From contig JBAZXW010000017.1 of NCBI GenBank assembly GCA_041659605.1, positions 1-64,000 of the forward strand: 64,000 bases of DNA, read 5' to 3'. Below are positions 49,834-59,400 of this stretch, one piece after another. Each line of letters starts with the position of its first letter. Positions within the stretch are counted from its first letter, which is position 1. The notes beneath the pieces were generated by a model. That model was not told the DNA's origin and ran no database searches. It saw only the letters and a list, made by a program, of their open reading frames with translations. The position numbers were made by a program, and so were the translations under genes. The DNA is from Solimonas sp041659605 (lineage in GTDB: Bacteria > Pseudomonadota > Gammaproteobacteria > Nevskiales > Nevskiaceae).

Positions 49834-50756
49834 ACGCACTCCTGGTCGACACGCTGATCGCACCCTGGCGCCGCCGCCGCATCCTCGGCAGCGCGGCGGC
49901 GCGCAGCCGGCCGGACGTGCGCTTCATGGAACTGCCGGACTGCACGATCCGCTACCGCGAAGCCGGCACGCTCGGTCCTTGCATCGTGTTGTGCGCCGAT
50001 CCGCCGGTGCCGCTGGAGGTCTACGACGCGCTGATCGAGCGACTTGCGCGGGACTACCGCGTCATCGTGTTCGAGCTGCCGGCCTTTGGCTTCTCGCTGC
50101 CGCGCGCGTCGCTGCAACTGAACCTGCCCGCCGCGAGCGCAACGGTCGAGCGCTTCCTGCGCCAGCTGGACCGCGGCCCCTACCTCCTCGCGTTTTCCTG
50201 CGTACCGGCCTATGTCGCCTTGTGGATCGCCGCGCGCACACCGGAGCTGGTGTCGGGACTGGTCGTGATCCAGGCGCCGCACTGGAGCGAGGAGCTGCTG
50301 TGGAAGGCGCGGCGCGATCCGCGCGGAATCCTCGCCCGCCCCTGGCTCGGGCAAGTCCTGCTCAAGCTGCTCAGGCGCCGCCGCGCCGGCGCCTGGTACC
50401 GGCTCGCGGTCGGCCAGCGCCAGTTCGTCGCGCCGTTCACGGCGGAAACCGAGCACGCCTTCGCGCACGGCGCGTGCTTTTCGCTCGCCTCGGCCTTCCA
50501 GCAATTCCTGGTCGCGGAGGCGCCCGCCATCGCGCCGCCGTCGCAGCCAGCGCTGGTGGTCTGGGGCGGCGCCGACCGCTCGCATGCGGACACCGACAAG
50601 GACTCGATCCGGCGCCATCTGCCGCAGGCACGCATCGTCCACTTCGACAGTGCCGGCCACTTTCCGGAGCTGGAGGCGCCGGACCGATTCGTCGACGCGT
50701 TGCGTGACATGTTCCCTCCCCCGAACGGCGCAAGCGGGACGCGGGAATCCGGCTAG
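49830..50756 (+). CDS. alpha/beta-hydrolase-fold protein with non-canonical nucleophile elbow
   Basis: 308 residues. Strand and loop order fit the alpha/beta hydrolase fold: YRVIVFELPAFGFS, VVIQAPHWSEE, WGGADRSHAD (acid residue) and SAGHFPELEAPDRF (catalytic His). At the expected nucleophile elbow the sequence is LLAFSCVPAYVAL (Ser123), lacking the Gly residues of GxSxG. It may therefore be a weak or non-hydrolytic member, or use an altered elbow. Start overlaps the hotdog gene stop by 4 nt. Likely works on the same acyl compound as its neighbour. Confidence 0.82.
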   Translation: MNALLVDTLIAPWRRRRILGSAAARSRPDVRFMELPDCTIRYREAGTLGPCIVLCADPPVPLEVYDALIERLARDYRVIVFELPAFGFSLPRASLQLNLPAASATVERFLRQLDRGPYLLAFSCVPAYVALWIAARTPELVSGLVVIQAPHWSEELLWKARRDPRGILARPWLGQVLLKLLRRRRAGAWYRLAVGQRQFVAPFTAETEHAFAHGACFSLASAFQQFLVAEAPAIAPPSQPALVVWGGADRSHADTDKDSIRRHLPQARIVHFDSAGHFPELEAPDRFVDALRDMFPPPNGASGTRESG

Positions 50757-50791
50757 AATCGCGCCCACCTCATTTCCCTATCCCTTCCCGC

Positions 50792-51565
50792 ATGAACACC
50801 GACCCGATCCTGTGCGACGTCGCCGACGGCGTGATGACCATCCGCCTGAACCGCCCCGACAAGAAAAATGCGCTGACGCAGGCGATGTACACGGCGCTTG
50901 CGGAGATCTTCGCGCAGGCCGACCGGGACCCGGCGGTGCGCAGCATTCTGCTGACCGGTACGCCGGACTGCTTCTGCAGCGGCAACGACATGGTCGACTT
51001 CCTCAAGGCGCCGGCCACCAGCGAGGACGCGCCGGTGCTGCGCTTCATGCTCACGCTGGCGCGCGTCGCCAAGCCGGTGGTCGCCGCGCTCAACGGGCCG
51101 GCGATAGGCGTCGGCACGACGCTGCTGCTGCACGTCGACCTCGCCTACGCCGGCGAGTCGACGCGCTTCCAGATGCCCTTCGTCAACATCGGCATCTGCC
51201 CGGAATACGCGTCGACCTACCTGCTGCCGCGCATGATCGGCCACGTGCAGGCCGCGGAACTGCTGCTACTGGGCGAACCCTTCACTGCAGCGACCGCACT
51301 GGAGGCTCGGCTGATCAACGCGGTGCTGCCCGATGCCGAGGTTGTTGCGCACGCCCGCGCCCAGGCCGTGAAACTGGCGCAGAAGCCGCCGGCAGCGCTA
51401 CGCACGTCCAAGGCGCTGCTCAAGCACTGGCGCAGCGATTTCCTGCGCGACGTGATCCTGCACGAGGCCGAGCACTTCGGCGCGATGCTGCACGGCGAGG
51501 AAGCCAAGGAAGCGCTCAACGCCTTCGTGCAGAAGCGCAAGCCGGATTTCTCGCGCTTCAGCTGA
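50792..51565 (+). CDS. enoyl-CoA hydratase/isomerase-family protein
   Basis: 257 residues, crotonase fold. RLNRPDKKNALTQAMYTAL is the N-terminal signature, FCSGNDMVDFL the first oxyanion/CoA element and NGPAIGVGTTLLLHVDLAYA the second. MPFVNIGICPEYASTYLLPRMIG shows a Glu at the position used by isomerases rather than the two-Glu hydratase set, so 2,3-enoyl-CoA isomerase activity is possible. TAGAAT at 50754-50759 is a possible -10. A TetR regulator follows directly. Confidence 0.9.
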   Translation: MNTDPILCDVADGVMTIRLNRPDKKNALTQAMYTALAEIFAQADRDPAVRSILLTGTPDCFCSGNDMVDFLKAPATSEDAPVLRFMLTLARVAKPVVAALNGPAIGVGTTLLLHVDLAYAGESTRFQMPFVNIGICPEYASTYLLPRMIGHVQAAELLLLGEPFTAATALEARLINAVLPDAEVVAHARAQAVKLAQKPPAALRTSKALLKHWRSDFLRDVILHEAEHFGAMLHGEEAKEALNAFVQKRKPDFSRFS

Positions 51566-51616
51566 GCTCGCCCGAGGCCCCGTGCCGCAGGCGGCCGGAC
51601 GACGCATAATCCGCGG

Positions 51617-52267
51617 ATGACCGCCGCAACGGGCAAACGCGAACGGAACAAGAAGGCCAACCGGGCTTCGATTCTCGAGGCGGCGCGGCGCTGTTTCCTG
51701 GAAATGGGCTACGAGTCGGTGACGATCCGCGACGTCATCCGCCGCTCGACCCTGGCTGCGGGAACCTTCTACAACTACTTCCCGGACAAGGAATCCCTGT
51801 TCCGCGCACTGGTCGAGACGCGACTGCAGATCATGCAGGACCGCATCCACGTCGCGCGCCAGCGCGCCACCGACGTCGAGTCGTTCTTCTACGAGGCGTA
51901 CCTGGCTGTGCTGCAGGAGGCGCGCGCCGATCCGCAGTTTTTCGAGCTGATGTTCCGCAACGAAGCGGTCGTGCACTCCTTCTACAAGGACAATTTCTTC
52001 GGCCTGATCATGCAGTCGCTGCGCGGTGACCTGCAGGATGCGATCGTGCGCGGACTGATCCCTGAACTCGACGTGGACGTGCTGACCTCGATTTCGTTCG
52101 GCGCCGGCTACGAGCTTGCGCGCCTGATCGTGCAGCAGCCGAGGCGCGACCTCGAACCGACCGCCCGCTTCGTCACCCAGGTCTTCCTGCGGGGGGTGCC
52201 GACCACACCCAGCTCGACGCGCCTGATCCGGCTCGGCTCGCGCCTGCTGGGCGGCGCCGCGCGGTAG
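51617..52267 (+). CDS. TetR-family transcriptional regulator
   Basis: 216 residues. Typical N-terminal helix-turn-helix (ILEAARRCFLEMGYESVTIRDVIRRS, GTFYNYFPDKESLF), then a variable all-helical ligand domain. It lies 51 bp after the enoyl-CoA hydratase-type gene on the same strand, suggesting it controls fatty-acid or acyl-CoA genes and perhaps itself. It is a candidate binder of the twin operators at 16498-16540, but this is only a guess from theme. Ligand unknown. Confidence 0.9.
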   Translation: MTAATGKRERNKKANRASILEAARRCFLEMGYESVTIRDVIRRSTLAAGTFYNYFPDKESLFRALVETRLQIMQDRIHVARQRATDVESFFYEAYLAVLQEARADPQFFELMFRNEAVVHSFYKDNFFGLIMQSLRGDLQDAIVRGLIPELDVDVLTSISFGAGYELARLIVQQPRRDLEPTARFVTQVFLRGVPTTPSSTRLIRLGSRLLGGAAR

Positions 52268-52268
52268 T

Positions 52269-52363
52269 CCCGTTCGTGTCGAGTAGCCGCGCAGCGGCGT
52301 ATCGAGACACTGCGCGGCCCCTCGATACACCGCGCCTTGCGGCGCGGCACTCGGGGCGAACGG
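52269..52363. repeat. CCGTTCG...CGAACGG palindromic repeat
   Basis: Outer arms CCGTTCG (52270-52276) and CGAACGG (52357-52363). Inside are TCGAGTAGCCGCGCAGCGG, the pieces GTATCGAG and CTCGATAC, and GCGCC-ttgc-GGCGC. This is the familiar 'CGTATCGAG...GGGGCGAACGG' intergenic repeat of proteobacteria. It separates the TetR gene from the convergent receptor gene. Confidence 0.8.
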
Positions 52364-52393
52364 AAATCCAACGCGAACTTCTGACTCAGCGCG

Positions 52394-53539
52394 TCAGAAC
52401 AGCTCGACCGCTCCGGACTGCATCGACACCTGCTCGACCGGTTTGTGCTGCGGCGTGCGCCAATCCTCGCGCGGCTTGCCCGGCGCTACGGCGCCTTCGA
52501 CGCCGGCGGATTGCGCGACCTCGGCATTGATCAGTTCGATGCGCTGCGCATGACGCAGCGCGGTGCCCAGAGACTGCGTCGAGATGTCCTCGAACTGCAG
52601 GCAGCGGACCGCGCGCCCGACCGCGTCCGTGATCTCCTCGCGTGCTGCGGAGACCTCGCGGATGCCTGCGGCCAGACCGTCGTTGATGCTCTGTACCTGC
52701 GACAGCAGGCGGGCGGCCTCGTCGCGCGCACCGGCGCTCAGGCTGACGTCGCGCGAGGCCATTTCGCCGACCGTCTCGCGCACCGTCGCCACCGCTTCCT
52801 TGGAGCCGTAGACCAGCTTGCGGATCTGCTCGTTGAAACTGGTCGAGCGCTCCGACAGGTTGCGGACTTCCTCGGCGACGACCGCAAAGCCGCGGCCGGC
52901 CTCGCCGGCGCGTGCCGCCTCAATCGCAGCGTTGAGCGCCAGCAGGTTGGTTTGATCGGCGATCGACTTGACGTCGCCCAGCAGCTCGAAGATCGCGTCG
53001 AGCTGTTTCACCATCTCGTCGATCTGGCGCACGCTGGCCGAGCTCTGGCGGCTGACCTGCGCCAGCGATTCGACCAGGCTGTTCATCAGCCCGGCCGCGG
53101 TCTCGGCGAAGCGGCGCACGTCGATGCCACCGCCGCCGTCGCTGGTCTGGCTGAGGATGCGCGACACCGCGGCCTGCTGATGCTGTGACTGGCGCGTCAT
53201 GTCCTCGAACGCGGCGCCGAGCTGGCGCACCGACTCGGCGATCAGGTTGCGCACGCGCGTGACCTCGCGCTCTACGCCCTCGACCTCGCCGGCGAGACCG
53301 CCGCGCAGTTCGGTCAGCACCGCCTTGCGGCGATCGGCATCGGCCTTGCCCCGCGCCAGTTCGGCCTGCGCGTGCTCCAGCCGGCGGTTCTGCAACCAGG
53401 CGCCGACGAACCAGGACGCCAGCGCGACCAGGCCCGTCGCCCAGGCGGCAACGCCGCCCACACCCGCGACCAGCACGACCAGATGCAAGGCGGTCAGCAC
53501 GGCGGGGGCGATCAGCGGTTTGAGGTTGTTGAGGTTCAT
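52394..53539 (-). CDS. methyl-accepting chemotaxis-type protein, short, membrane-anchored
   Basis: 381 residues. Two closely spaced N-terminal membrane segments (about residues 8-28 and 30-50) with almost no periplasmic loop, then a coiled coil and a signalling domain. The hairpin tip is altered: IADQTNLLALNAAIEAARAGEAGRGFAVVAEEVRNLSE is the receptor consensus. No sensor domain. The tail ends SGAVELF, nearly the same as the tail of CheD in this cluster (GSVELF). Start 53539 has GGAG 7 nt upstream. Last gene of the chemotaxis operon. Probably senses internal or membrane states and interacts with CheD. Confidence 0.88.
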   Translation of the reverse strand: MNLNNLKPLIAPAVLTALHLVVLVAGVGGVAAWATGLVALASWFVGAWLQNRRLEHAQAELARGKADADRRKAVLTELRGGLAGEVEGVEREVTRVRNLIAESVRQLGAAFEDMTRQSQHQQAAVSRILSQTSDGGGGIDVRRFAETAAGLMNSLVESLAQVSRQSSASVRQIDEMVKQLDAIFELLGDVKSIADQTNLLALNAAIEAARAGEAGRGFAVVAEEVRNLSERSTSFNEQIRKLVYGSKEAVATVRETVGEMASRDVSLSAGARDEAARLLSQVQSINDGLAAGIREVSAAREEITDAVGRAVRCLQFEDISTQSLGTALRHAQRIELINAEVAQSAGVEGAVAPGKPREDWRTPQHKPVEQVSMQSGAVELF

Positions 53540-53638
53540 GTCGAACTCCGGAAGCAAAGCGCTCCAATTCGGTTTAGCGGCGCTGTGGCCGGCGCCTTGA
53601 GCCGCCGCTTCCGTCCGCGCCGCGGGCGATCGCCGGTT

Positions 53639-54679
53639 TCATGCCGTCCATGCCAGCAACTGCCCTGCAATCTTCTCCAGAGGCAAGACCTGTTCCGCTG
53701 CGCCGAGTTTGTGCGCGGCACCGGGCATGCCCCAGACCACGCTCGTCGTCTCGTCCTGCGCCAAAGTCCGGCAACCGGCTTCACGCATCGCCAGCAGACC
53801 GCGTGCGCCGTCTTCGCCCATTCCGGTCAAAATCGCACCCACAGCGTTGGTTCCTGCGTTATCTGCCACTGACCGTAACAGAACGTCCACGCTCGGACGG
53901 TGACGATTCACCGGTGCGGTCTGATCCAGCCGACAAACGTAGCGCGCGCCGTCGCGCACGACGCGCAGATGCCAGTCGCCCGGGGCAATGTAGGCATGGC
54001 CGGGCACGATCTGCTGTCCATCCTGGGCCTCGCCGACGCGCATCGCGCAGGTCCGGTCCATGCGCGCCGCGAAGGGACCGGAAAAGGCGGCCGGAATATG
54101 CTGCGCGATGACGATCGCCGGCGCGTCCGCGGGCATGCCCAGCAGAACGTCCTTGATCGCCTCGGTGCCGCCGGTCGACGCGCCGATCGCGATCAGCTTC
54201 TCGGTGGTACGCAACACCCGCTTGCGTGGTGGTGGCGCCTTCGGCGGCGCGCTCAGCGCATTGATGCCGCGCACGCGGGCGCGCGATGCCGCCTTGATCT
54301 TCGCGACCAGCTCCTCCGCGTACTGGCGGATGCCCGCCTCGAGATCGACTTTCGGCTTGGTGACGAAGTCGACTGCCCCCAGCTCCAGCGCCTGCAGGGT
54401 GATCTCGGCGCCGTGCTCGGTCAGCGACGACACCATGACCACCGGCATCGGCCGCAGGCGCATCAGGTTTTCCAGGAAGGTCAGCCCGTCCATGCGCGGC
54501 ATCTCGACGTCGAGCGTCAGCACGTCGGGAGCCAGCTGCTTGATCTTCTCGCGCGCGACGAAGGGATCGGGCGCCGCGCCGACGACCTCGATCTGCGGAT
54601 CGGCGGAGAGAAATTCGGTCAGCAGGCGCCGCATCAGCGCCGAGTCGTCGACCACCAGTACGCGAATTTTCCTGTCCAT
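53639..54679 (-). CDS. cheB: protein-glutamate methylesterase/deamidase CheB
   Basis: Removes methyl groups from receptors and deamidates Gln, in adaptation. 346 residues: N-terminal receiver (VLVVDDSALMRRLL, phospho-acceptor Asp57 in LTLDVEMPRMDG) and C-terminal catalytic domain with Ser in GASTGGTEAI, His in AQHIPAAFS and Asp in GMGEDGARG. The ATG follows the cheD stop without a gap. The 80-bp gap to the membrane receptor gene has no clear promoter. Confidence 0.97.
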   Translation of the reverse strand: MDRKIRVLVVDDSALMRRLLTEFLSADPQIEVVGAAPDPFVAREKIKQLAPDVLTLDVEMPRMDGLTFLENLMRLRPMPVVMVSSLTEHGAEITLQALELGAVDFVTKPKVDLEAGIRQYAEELVAKIKAASRARVRGINALSAPPKAPPPRKRVLRTTEKLIAIGASTGGTEAIKDVLLGMPADAPAIVIAQHIPAAFSGPFAARMDRTCAMRVGEAQDGQQIVPGHAYIAPGDWHLRVVRDGARYVCRLDQTAPVNRHRPSVDVLLRSVADNAGTNAVGAILTGMGEDGARGLLAMREAGCRTLAQDETTSVVWGMPGAAHKLGAAEQVLPLEKIAGQLLAWTA

Positions 54680-55306
54680 TCAGAACAATTCCACGCTGCC
54701 CATGGTCGGCGTCTCGCGAAGACGCGACCGGTACAGCTTCTCGCTGGCCAGCATCTCGGTGTCGCCGGCCAGGGGCAGATGCTTGACCATCACCCGTCCG
54801 GTCATCGGAAAGTAATGCACGCGACGCGGGTGAATGCCGAACAGGTCCTGCGCCGACACGGCCAGGCCTTCCGCTTCCAGATACTTCAGCACCCAGCGCC
54901 CGTTGCGCTCGCCGACGTTGTTGATGCGCAGCCCCGGCAGCACCGCACCGCCGCCGAAGACCTTGGTTTCGAGGCGCTCGCGCGACGCGCCGCACTTGAT
55001 CAGTTCGTTGATCAGCACTTCCATCGCGTACGCGCCGTAGCGTGCGGTCTCGCCCGCGGCCGAGCTGATCTCGCTGTCCGGCAGCATGAAGTGATTCATG
55101 CCGCCGATCCTGGCCAGCGGATCGCGGATGCAGGCCGACACGCAGGAGCCCAGAACGGTGACCAGCATCAGGCTCTTCTCGGTGACCACGTACTCGCCCG
55201 GCAGCACCTTGATGGCGTGGCTGTCGAAACGCTTGTCGTAGTACGCGGCCGGGTCGGCCGGCGGTTGCCAGCGGCCCAGGTCCCGCGCCTTGCGCATTGC
55301 GTACAT
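54680..55306 (-). CDS. cheD: chemoreceptor glutamine deamidase CheD
   Basis: Converts specific receptor Gln to Glu. 208 residues. The catalytic Cys is in VTVLGSCVSACIRD and the His in GGMNHFMLP; KVFGGGAV and the final RVHYFPMTGRVMVKHLP block are also typical. The C terminus carries an extra tail ending MGSVELF, almost identical to the tail of the short receptor in this operon. The start may be 55306 or the Met three codons later. It lies between cheR (3-nt gap) and cheB (0 nt). Confidence 0.96.
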   Translation of the reverse strand: MYAMRKARDLGRWQPPADPAAYYDKRFDSHAIKVLPGEYVVTEKSLMLVTVLGSCVSACIRDPLARIGGMNHFMLPDSEISSAAGETARYGAYAMEVLINELIKCGASRERLETKVFGGGAVLPGLRINNVGERNGRWVLKYLEAEGLAVSAQDLFGIHPRRVHYFPMTGRVMVKHLPLAGDTEMLASEKLYRSRLRETPTMGSVELF

Positions 55307-55309
55307 GGT

Positions 55310-56173
55310 TCAGGTTCTTTTGTGGTCCGCACGGCAGTAGATCGTCCGACCGACTGAACGGATCAGGTCGGACGCATGAAAGAAGCTTTCCGAGTGGCCG
55401 GCGAAGAACAGACCGTCCGCCGCCAGCAGATGCACCAGCCGTCGCAGCACTTCGAGCTGCGTCTTCTTGTCGAAGTAGATCATCACGTTGCGGCAGAAGA
55501 TCGCGTCGAACGGACCGCGCATCGGATAGTGAGGATCGAGCAGGTTGAGCTGGCGGAAGCTCAGCAGTTTGTGCAGGGGTTCGATCACGCGGCAGCTGCC
55601 GGCATTGTGCCCGTGCCCCTTGAGAAAAAAGCGCCTCTTGCGATCTGCCGACAGGCGCTCGATGCGGTCGATCGCGTAGACCCCGCGTTCGGCGGTCTCC
55701 AGCACATTGGTGTCGATATCCGTCGCCAGGATCGACACCGGCGGCGTCAGCGAGTCATAGGCCTCGCAGGCGGTGATCGCCAGCGAATACGGCTCCTCGC
55801 CGGTGCTGGCCGCGGCGCACCAGATGCGCACGCGCTTGCCGTGTGGCTGCGCCTTGAGAAACTTGTTCAGGGCATCGAAGTGGTGCGCCTCGCGGAAGAA
55901 CGAGGTCAGATTGGTCGTCAGCGCGTTGGTGAACGCCTGCCACTCGCCGGCGTCGTCCTGCCCTTCGAGCCAGTCGAGATAGTTGCGAAAACTGTCCAGA
56001 TGCAGCGCGCGCAGGCGTCGCGCAATCCGGCTGTAGACCATCTCCTCCTTGCTGTCGGCCAGCGAGATGCCGGCGCGCGCATGGATCAGGCGGCGAATGC
56101 GATTGAAATCGCGTTCGGTAAAGAAAAAATCACGCGATGCGCTCCGCTCTTCGGTTGCCAGTGCCGAATTCAT
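55310..56173 (-). CDS. cheR: chemotaxis protein methyltransferase CheR
   Basis: Methylates receptor glutamates with S-adenosylmethionine. 287 residues: helical N-terminal domain (FNRIRRLIHARAGISLADSKEEMVYSRIARRL), then the methyltransferase domain with NLTSFFREAHHF, the SAM loop IWCAAASTGEEPYSLAI, and FCRNVMIYFDKKTQ. The start at 56173 overlaps the stop of a small upstream ORF as ATGA. It follows a soluble receptor ending QWSEF, a CheR-docking-type pentapeptide. Confidence 0.97.
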   Translation of the reverse strand: MNSALATEERSASRDFFFTERDFNRIRRLIHARAGISLADSKEEMVYSRIARRLRALHLDSFRNYLDWLEGQDDAGEWQAFTNALTTNLTSFFREAHHFDALNKFLKAQPHGKRVRIWCAAASTGEEPYSLAITACEAYDSLTPPVSILATDIDTNVLETAERGVYAIDRIERLSADRKRRFFLKGHGHNAGSCRVIEPLHKLLSFRQLNLLDPHYPMRGPFDAIFCRNVMIYFDKKTQLEVLRRLVHLLAADGLFFAGHSESFFHASDLIRSVGRTIYCRADHKRT

Positions 56174-56358
56174 ACACGCCGGCGGCGCGCCGACACGGAC
56201 ACCAGGGCCCGCGGCGGTGCCGACGCGATGGCGCAGTCGGCCGCCGACAGACTGAGGCCGAGATTCGCAAACCAGCGCAACCAGCCGGGAACTTCGCCGT
56301 GCGGCGCTCCAGGCTGCGTGAGCCTGGGCGGCGAAGCCTGCCTTTGCATGTTCATCAT
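56170..56358 (-). CDS. 62-residue hypothetical protein coupled to cheR
   Basis: Frame starting MMNMQRQASPPRL behind an AGGA site, ending ARRRRV with its TGA overlapping the cheR ATG (ATGA). One hydrophobic or amphipathic helix is visible (VPGWLRWFANLGLSLSAADC), flanked by a Pro-rich N-terminal part and an Arg-rich tail. I know no family. The ribosome site and coupling junction suggest it is translated in the chemotaxis operon; GC-rich DNA can give such a frame by chance. An in-frame start further upstream (56409) is possible. Confidence 0.4.
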   Translation of the reverse strand: MMNMQRQASPPRLTQPGAPHGEVPGWLRWFANLGLSLSAADCAIASAPPRALVSVSARRRRV

Positions 56359-56457
56359 GACGACGTCCTTCTGTCCGGGGCTGCACTCACCCTGCCGCCC
56401 CCGGCTCACGCCGGGGGAGCGGATGTCTTTGAACGGTCGCGACTGGCCGACGGGCGC

Positions 56458-59400
56458 TTAGAACTCGCTCCACTGATCGTCCGCCTTGGCCGGTGCTGCT
56501 GCCGGCTTGGCGACGCCATTCGCCGCTGCGGGCTTCTTGATCGCCGACACGGGCCGGGCAGCCGGCCTTGCGGCTGCAGGGCGCGGAGCCGGCCTGACCG
56601 CCGGCGCGGCGGCGCGCGGCGCGGGACGTGCGGCGAACGCAGGGGCCGCCGCGTGCGCGTCGTCGAGCTTGAACTGGCTCACCGAGTGCGACAGGCCGCC
56701 GGCCTGCTCCTCCAGCGAGCGCGCCGCAGCGGATGCCTCTTCGACCAGGGCGGCGTTCTGCTGGGTCACCTCGTCCATCTGCGTGATGGTCTGGTTGACC
56801 TGCTCGATGCCCTGGCTCTGTTCCTGCGAAGCCGCGCTGATCTCGGCCATGATGTCGGTGACCCGCTTCACGCTGGTCACGATCTCTTCCATGGTCTTGC
56901 CGGCCTGCTCGACCAGCTTGGAGCCGTTGCCGACCTTCTCGACGGAATCGCCGATCAGGGTCTTGATCTCCTTGGCGGCACCGGCGCTGCGCTGCGCCAG
57001 GCTGCGCACCTCGGCGGCAACGACCGCGAAGCCGCGGCCCTGTTCGCCGGCACGCGCAGCCTCGACCGCGGCATTCAGCGCCAGGATGTTGGTCTGGAAG
57101 GCGATGCCGTCGATGACGCTGATGATGTCGACGATCTTCTTGCTCGACTCGTTGATCGCGTTCATCGTCGTCACGACTTCGCTGACGACATTGCCGCCCT
57201 TGCGTGCGACGTCCGAGGCGCCGACCGCGAGCTGGTTGGCCTGCTTGGCGTTCTCGGCGTTCTGCCTGACCGTGCTGGTCAGCTCTTCCATCGACGAGGC
57301 CGTCTCCTCCAGCGACGCAGCCTGCTGCTCCGTGCGCGACGACAGATCGCTGTTGCCGGTGGCGATCTCGCGCGCCGCCGTGTTGATCGTGTCGGTCGCG
57401 TCCTTGATCTGCGTGATGATCTGCTGCAACTGCACCACGGTCAGGTTGGCGTCGTCGCGCAGCTTGCCGAAGGTGCCCTTGAAGTCACCCTCGACCTGCT
57501 GGGTCAGGTCGCCGGTCGCCAGCGCGCCCAGGACACGTGCCACCTCGTTGAGTCCGACGCTGCTGGTATCGAGCAGCTGGTTGATGCTCTCGGCCAGCAG
57601 CTTGAAGAATCCATCCTTGCCCTCCAGGGAGACGCGCCGCGTGAAGTCGCCGTCCGCTGCGGACTGCACGATGCTGCCGACCTCGGCCTCGACGGCCACC
57701 TCGGCCGTGCGGTCCTTCCACTCGACCACCGACCCGAGGCGCTCCCCGGCGTCGTTGATGATCGGCGCGGCGATCAGCGAGAACGTGCGGTTGGCGACCT
57801 TGATCTGCGTGCGATACGTCTCGCGGAATGTCCCCAACAGCCGCGCCTGGTGTTCCGGGTTCTTGTGGAAAACGTCGATCTTCTGGTTATGGAGCTTGCG
57901 CACATCGAAATGCGGCAGCACGGTGCGAATGTCGCTCTCCGCCTTGGTGAGCATCTCCACCACAGAGCTGTTGAGATAGACGATATTGCGCTCGGGGTCC
58001 GCGATCATCACGTTCGCCGAGACATTGTCGAGCGCGTTCTTGATGCGAAGGTTCTCGGCAGCAACCTTCTTCTCGCGAACGGTCGACTCCTCGATCCCCG
58101 AGAGCATCGCGTTGATGCCGTTGCACAGGGCCTCGATCTCGCCGACCTTGCCGTCCATCGGCACACGCTGGCTCAGGTCGCCCTTGGCCGCCGCCGCGAG
58201 CACCGCGCGGGATTGCTCGACCGCAAGGCGCAGCGCCTGCTCGGCGCGCACTTTCTCGGTGATGTCCATTGCGTACTTCACGACCTTGAACGGACGACCC
58301 ATCTCGTCGCAGATCGGGTTGTAGCTCGCCTGGATCCAGATCTCGGCTCCGTCCTTGCGGATGCGCTTGTACTGCCCGGCATCGTATTCACCCCTGCCGA
58401 GCTTCTCCCAGAACAGGCGGTACTCGGGGGAGTTGCGATGGGCAGGATCCACGAACATGCTGTGATGCTGGCCCTTGACCTCGGCCAGCGAGTAGCCCAA
58501 GGCGCCGAGGAACAGGTCATTCGCCGTCGCGATGTTGCCCTTCAGGTCGAACTCGATGACCGCCTGCGACTTGTTCAGGGCATTGACGATCCCCTGCATG
58601 TTCTGGCGCTCGATCTCGGTGTCGGTGATGTCATAGCGGACACCGAGGTACTTTTCGGGCTTGCCGTTCTTGCCGATGAAGGGCGCAATGACCGCATCAA
58701 CGTAGTACGGCGTGCCGTCCTTGGCGCGGTTCTTGATGACGCCGCGGAACACGTTGCCGCGGCCGATCGTCGCCCACAACTTCTTGAACGTCTCCTTGGG
58801 CATGTCCGGGTGGCGCGTGATGCTGTGCGGACTGCCAATCAGTTCTTCGGGAGAGTACTTGGAGATGTCCAGGTACTTCTGGTTGAAGTTCAGGATGTCG
58901 CCCTTCTTGTCCGCCATCGAGACGATGCTGGTCTCGTTCATGATGCGTGTGCGGACCTCCAGCTCGGTGCGGATCTCGTCGACCTTGCGGGCGTCGGCGC
59001 TGACATCGGTCGACAGCTCGATGAAACGCTGCACCTTGCCGGACGCGTCGCGCACCGGGCTGCAGGCCACCTGCACCACGATCTCGCTGCCATCCTTCGT
59101 GACACGCCGATGCTGGGCAGAGACTTCCTCGCCCCGCCCGAGCTTCTCCCAGAAGGCGCGATACTCGTCGCTGCCGCGATCCGCAACCGCGAACAGCATC
59201 GAATGATGCTGACCCCGCAACTGCTCCAGCGTGTAGCCGAACAGCGCCAGGAACTTCTCGTTGGCCTTGACGATCACGCCATCCGGCGAGAACTCGGCAA
59301 CGCCCTGCACGCGGTTGATCGCCGCGATCTGGCTTTCCAGCTCGGCTCGCGCCAGCGCAGCGCCGTTTGCCGCCGACTTGGCGCTCGACGTCGGGACCTT

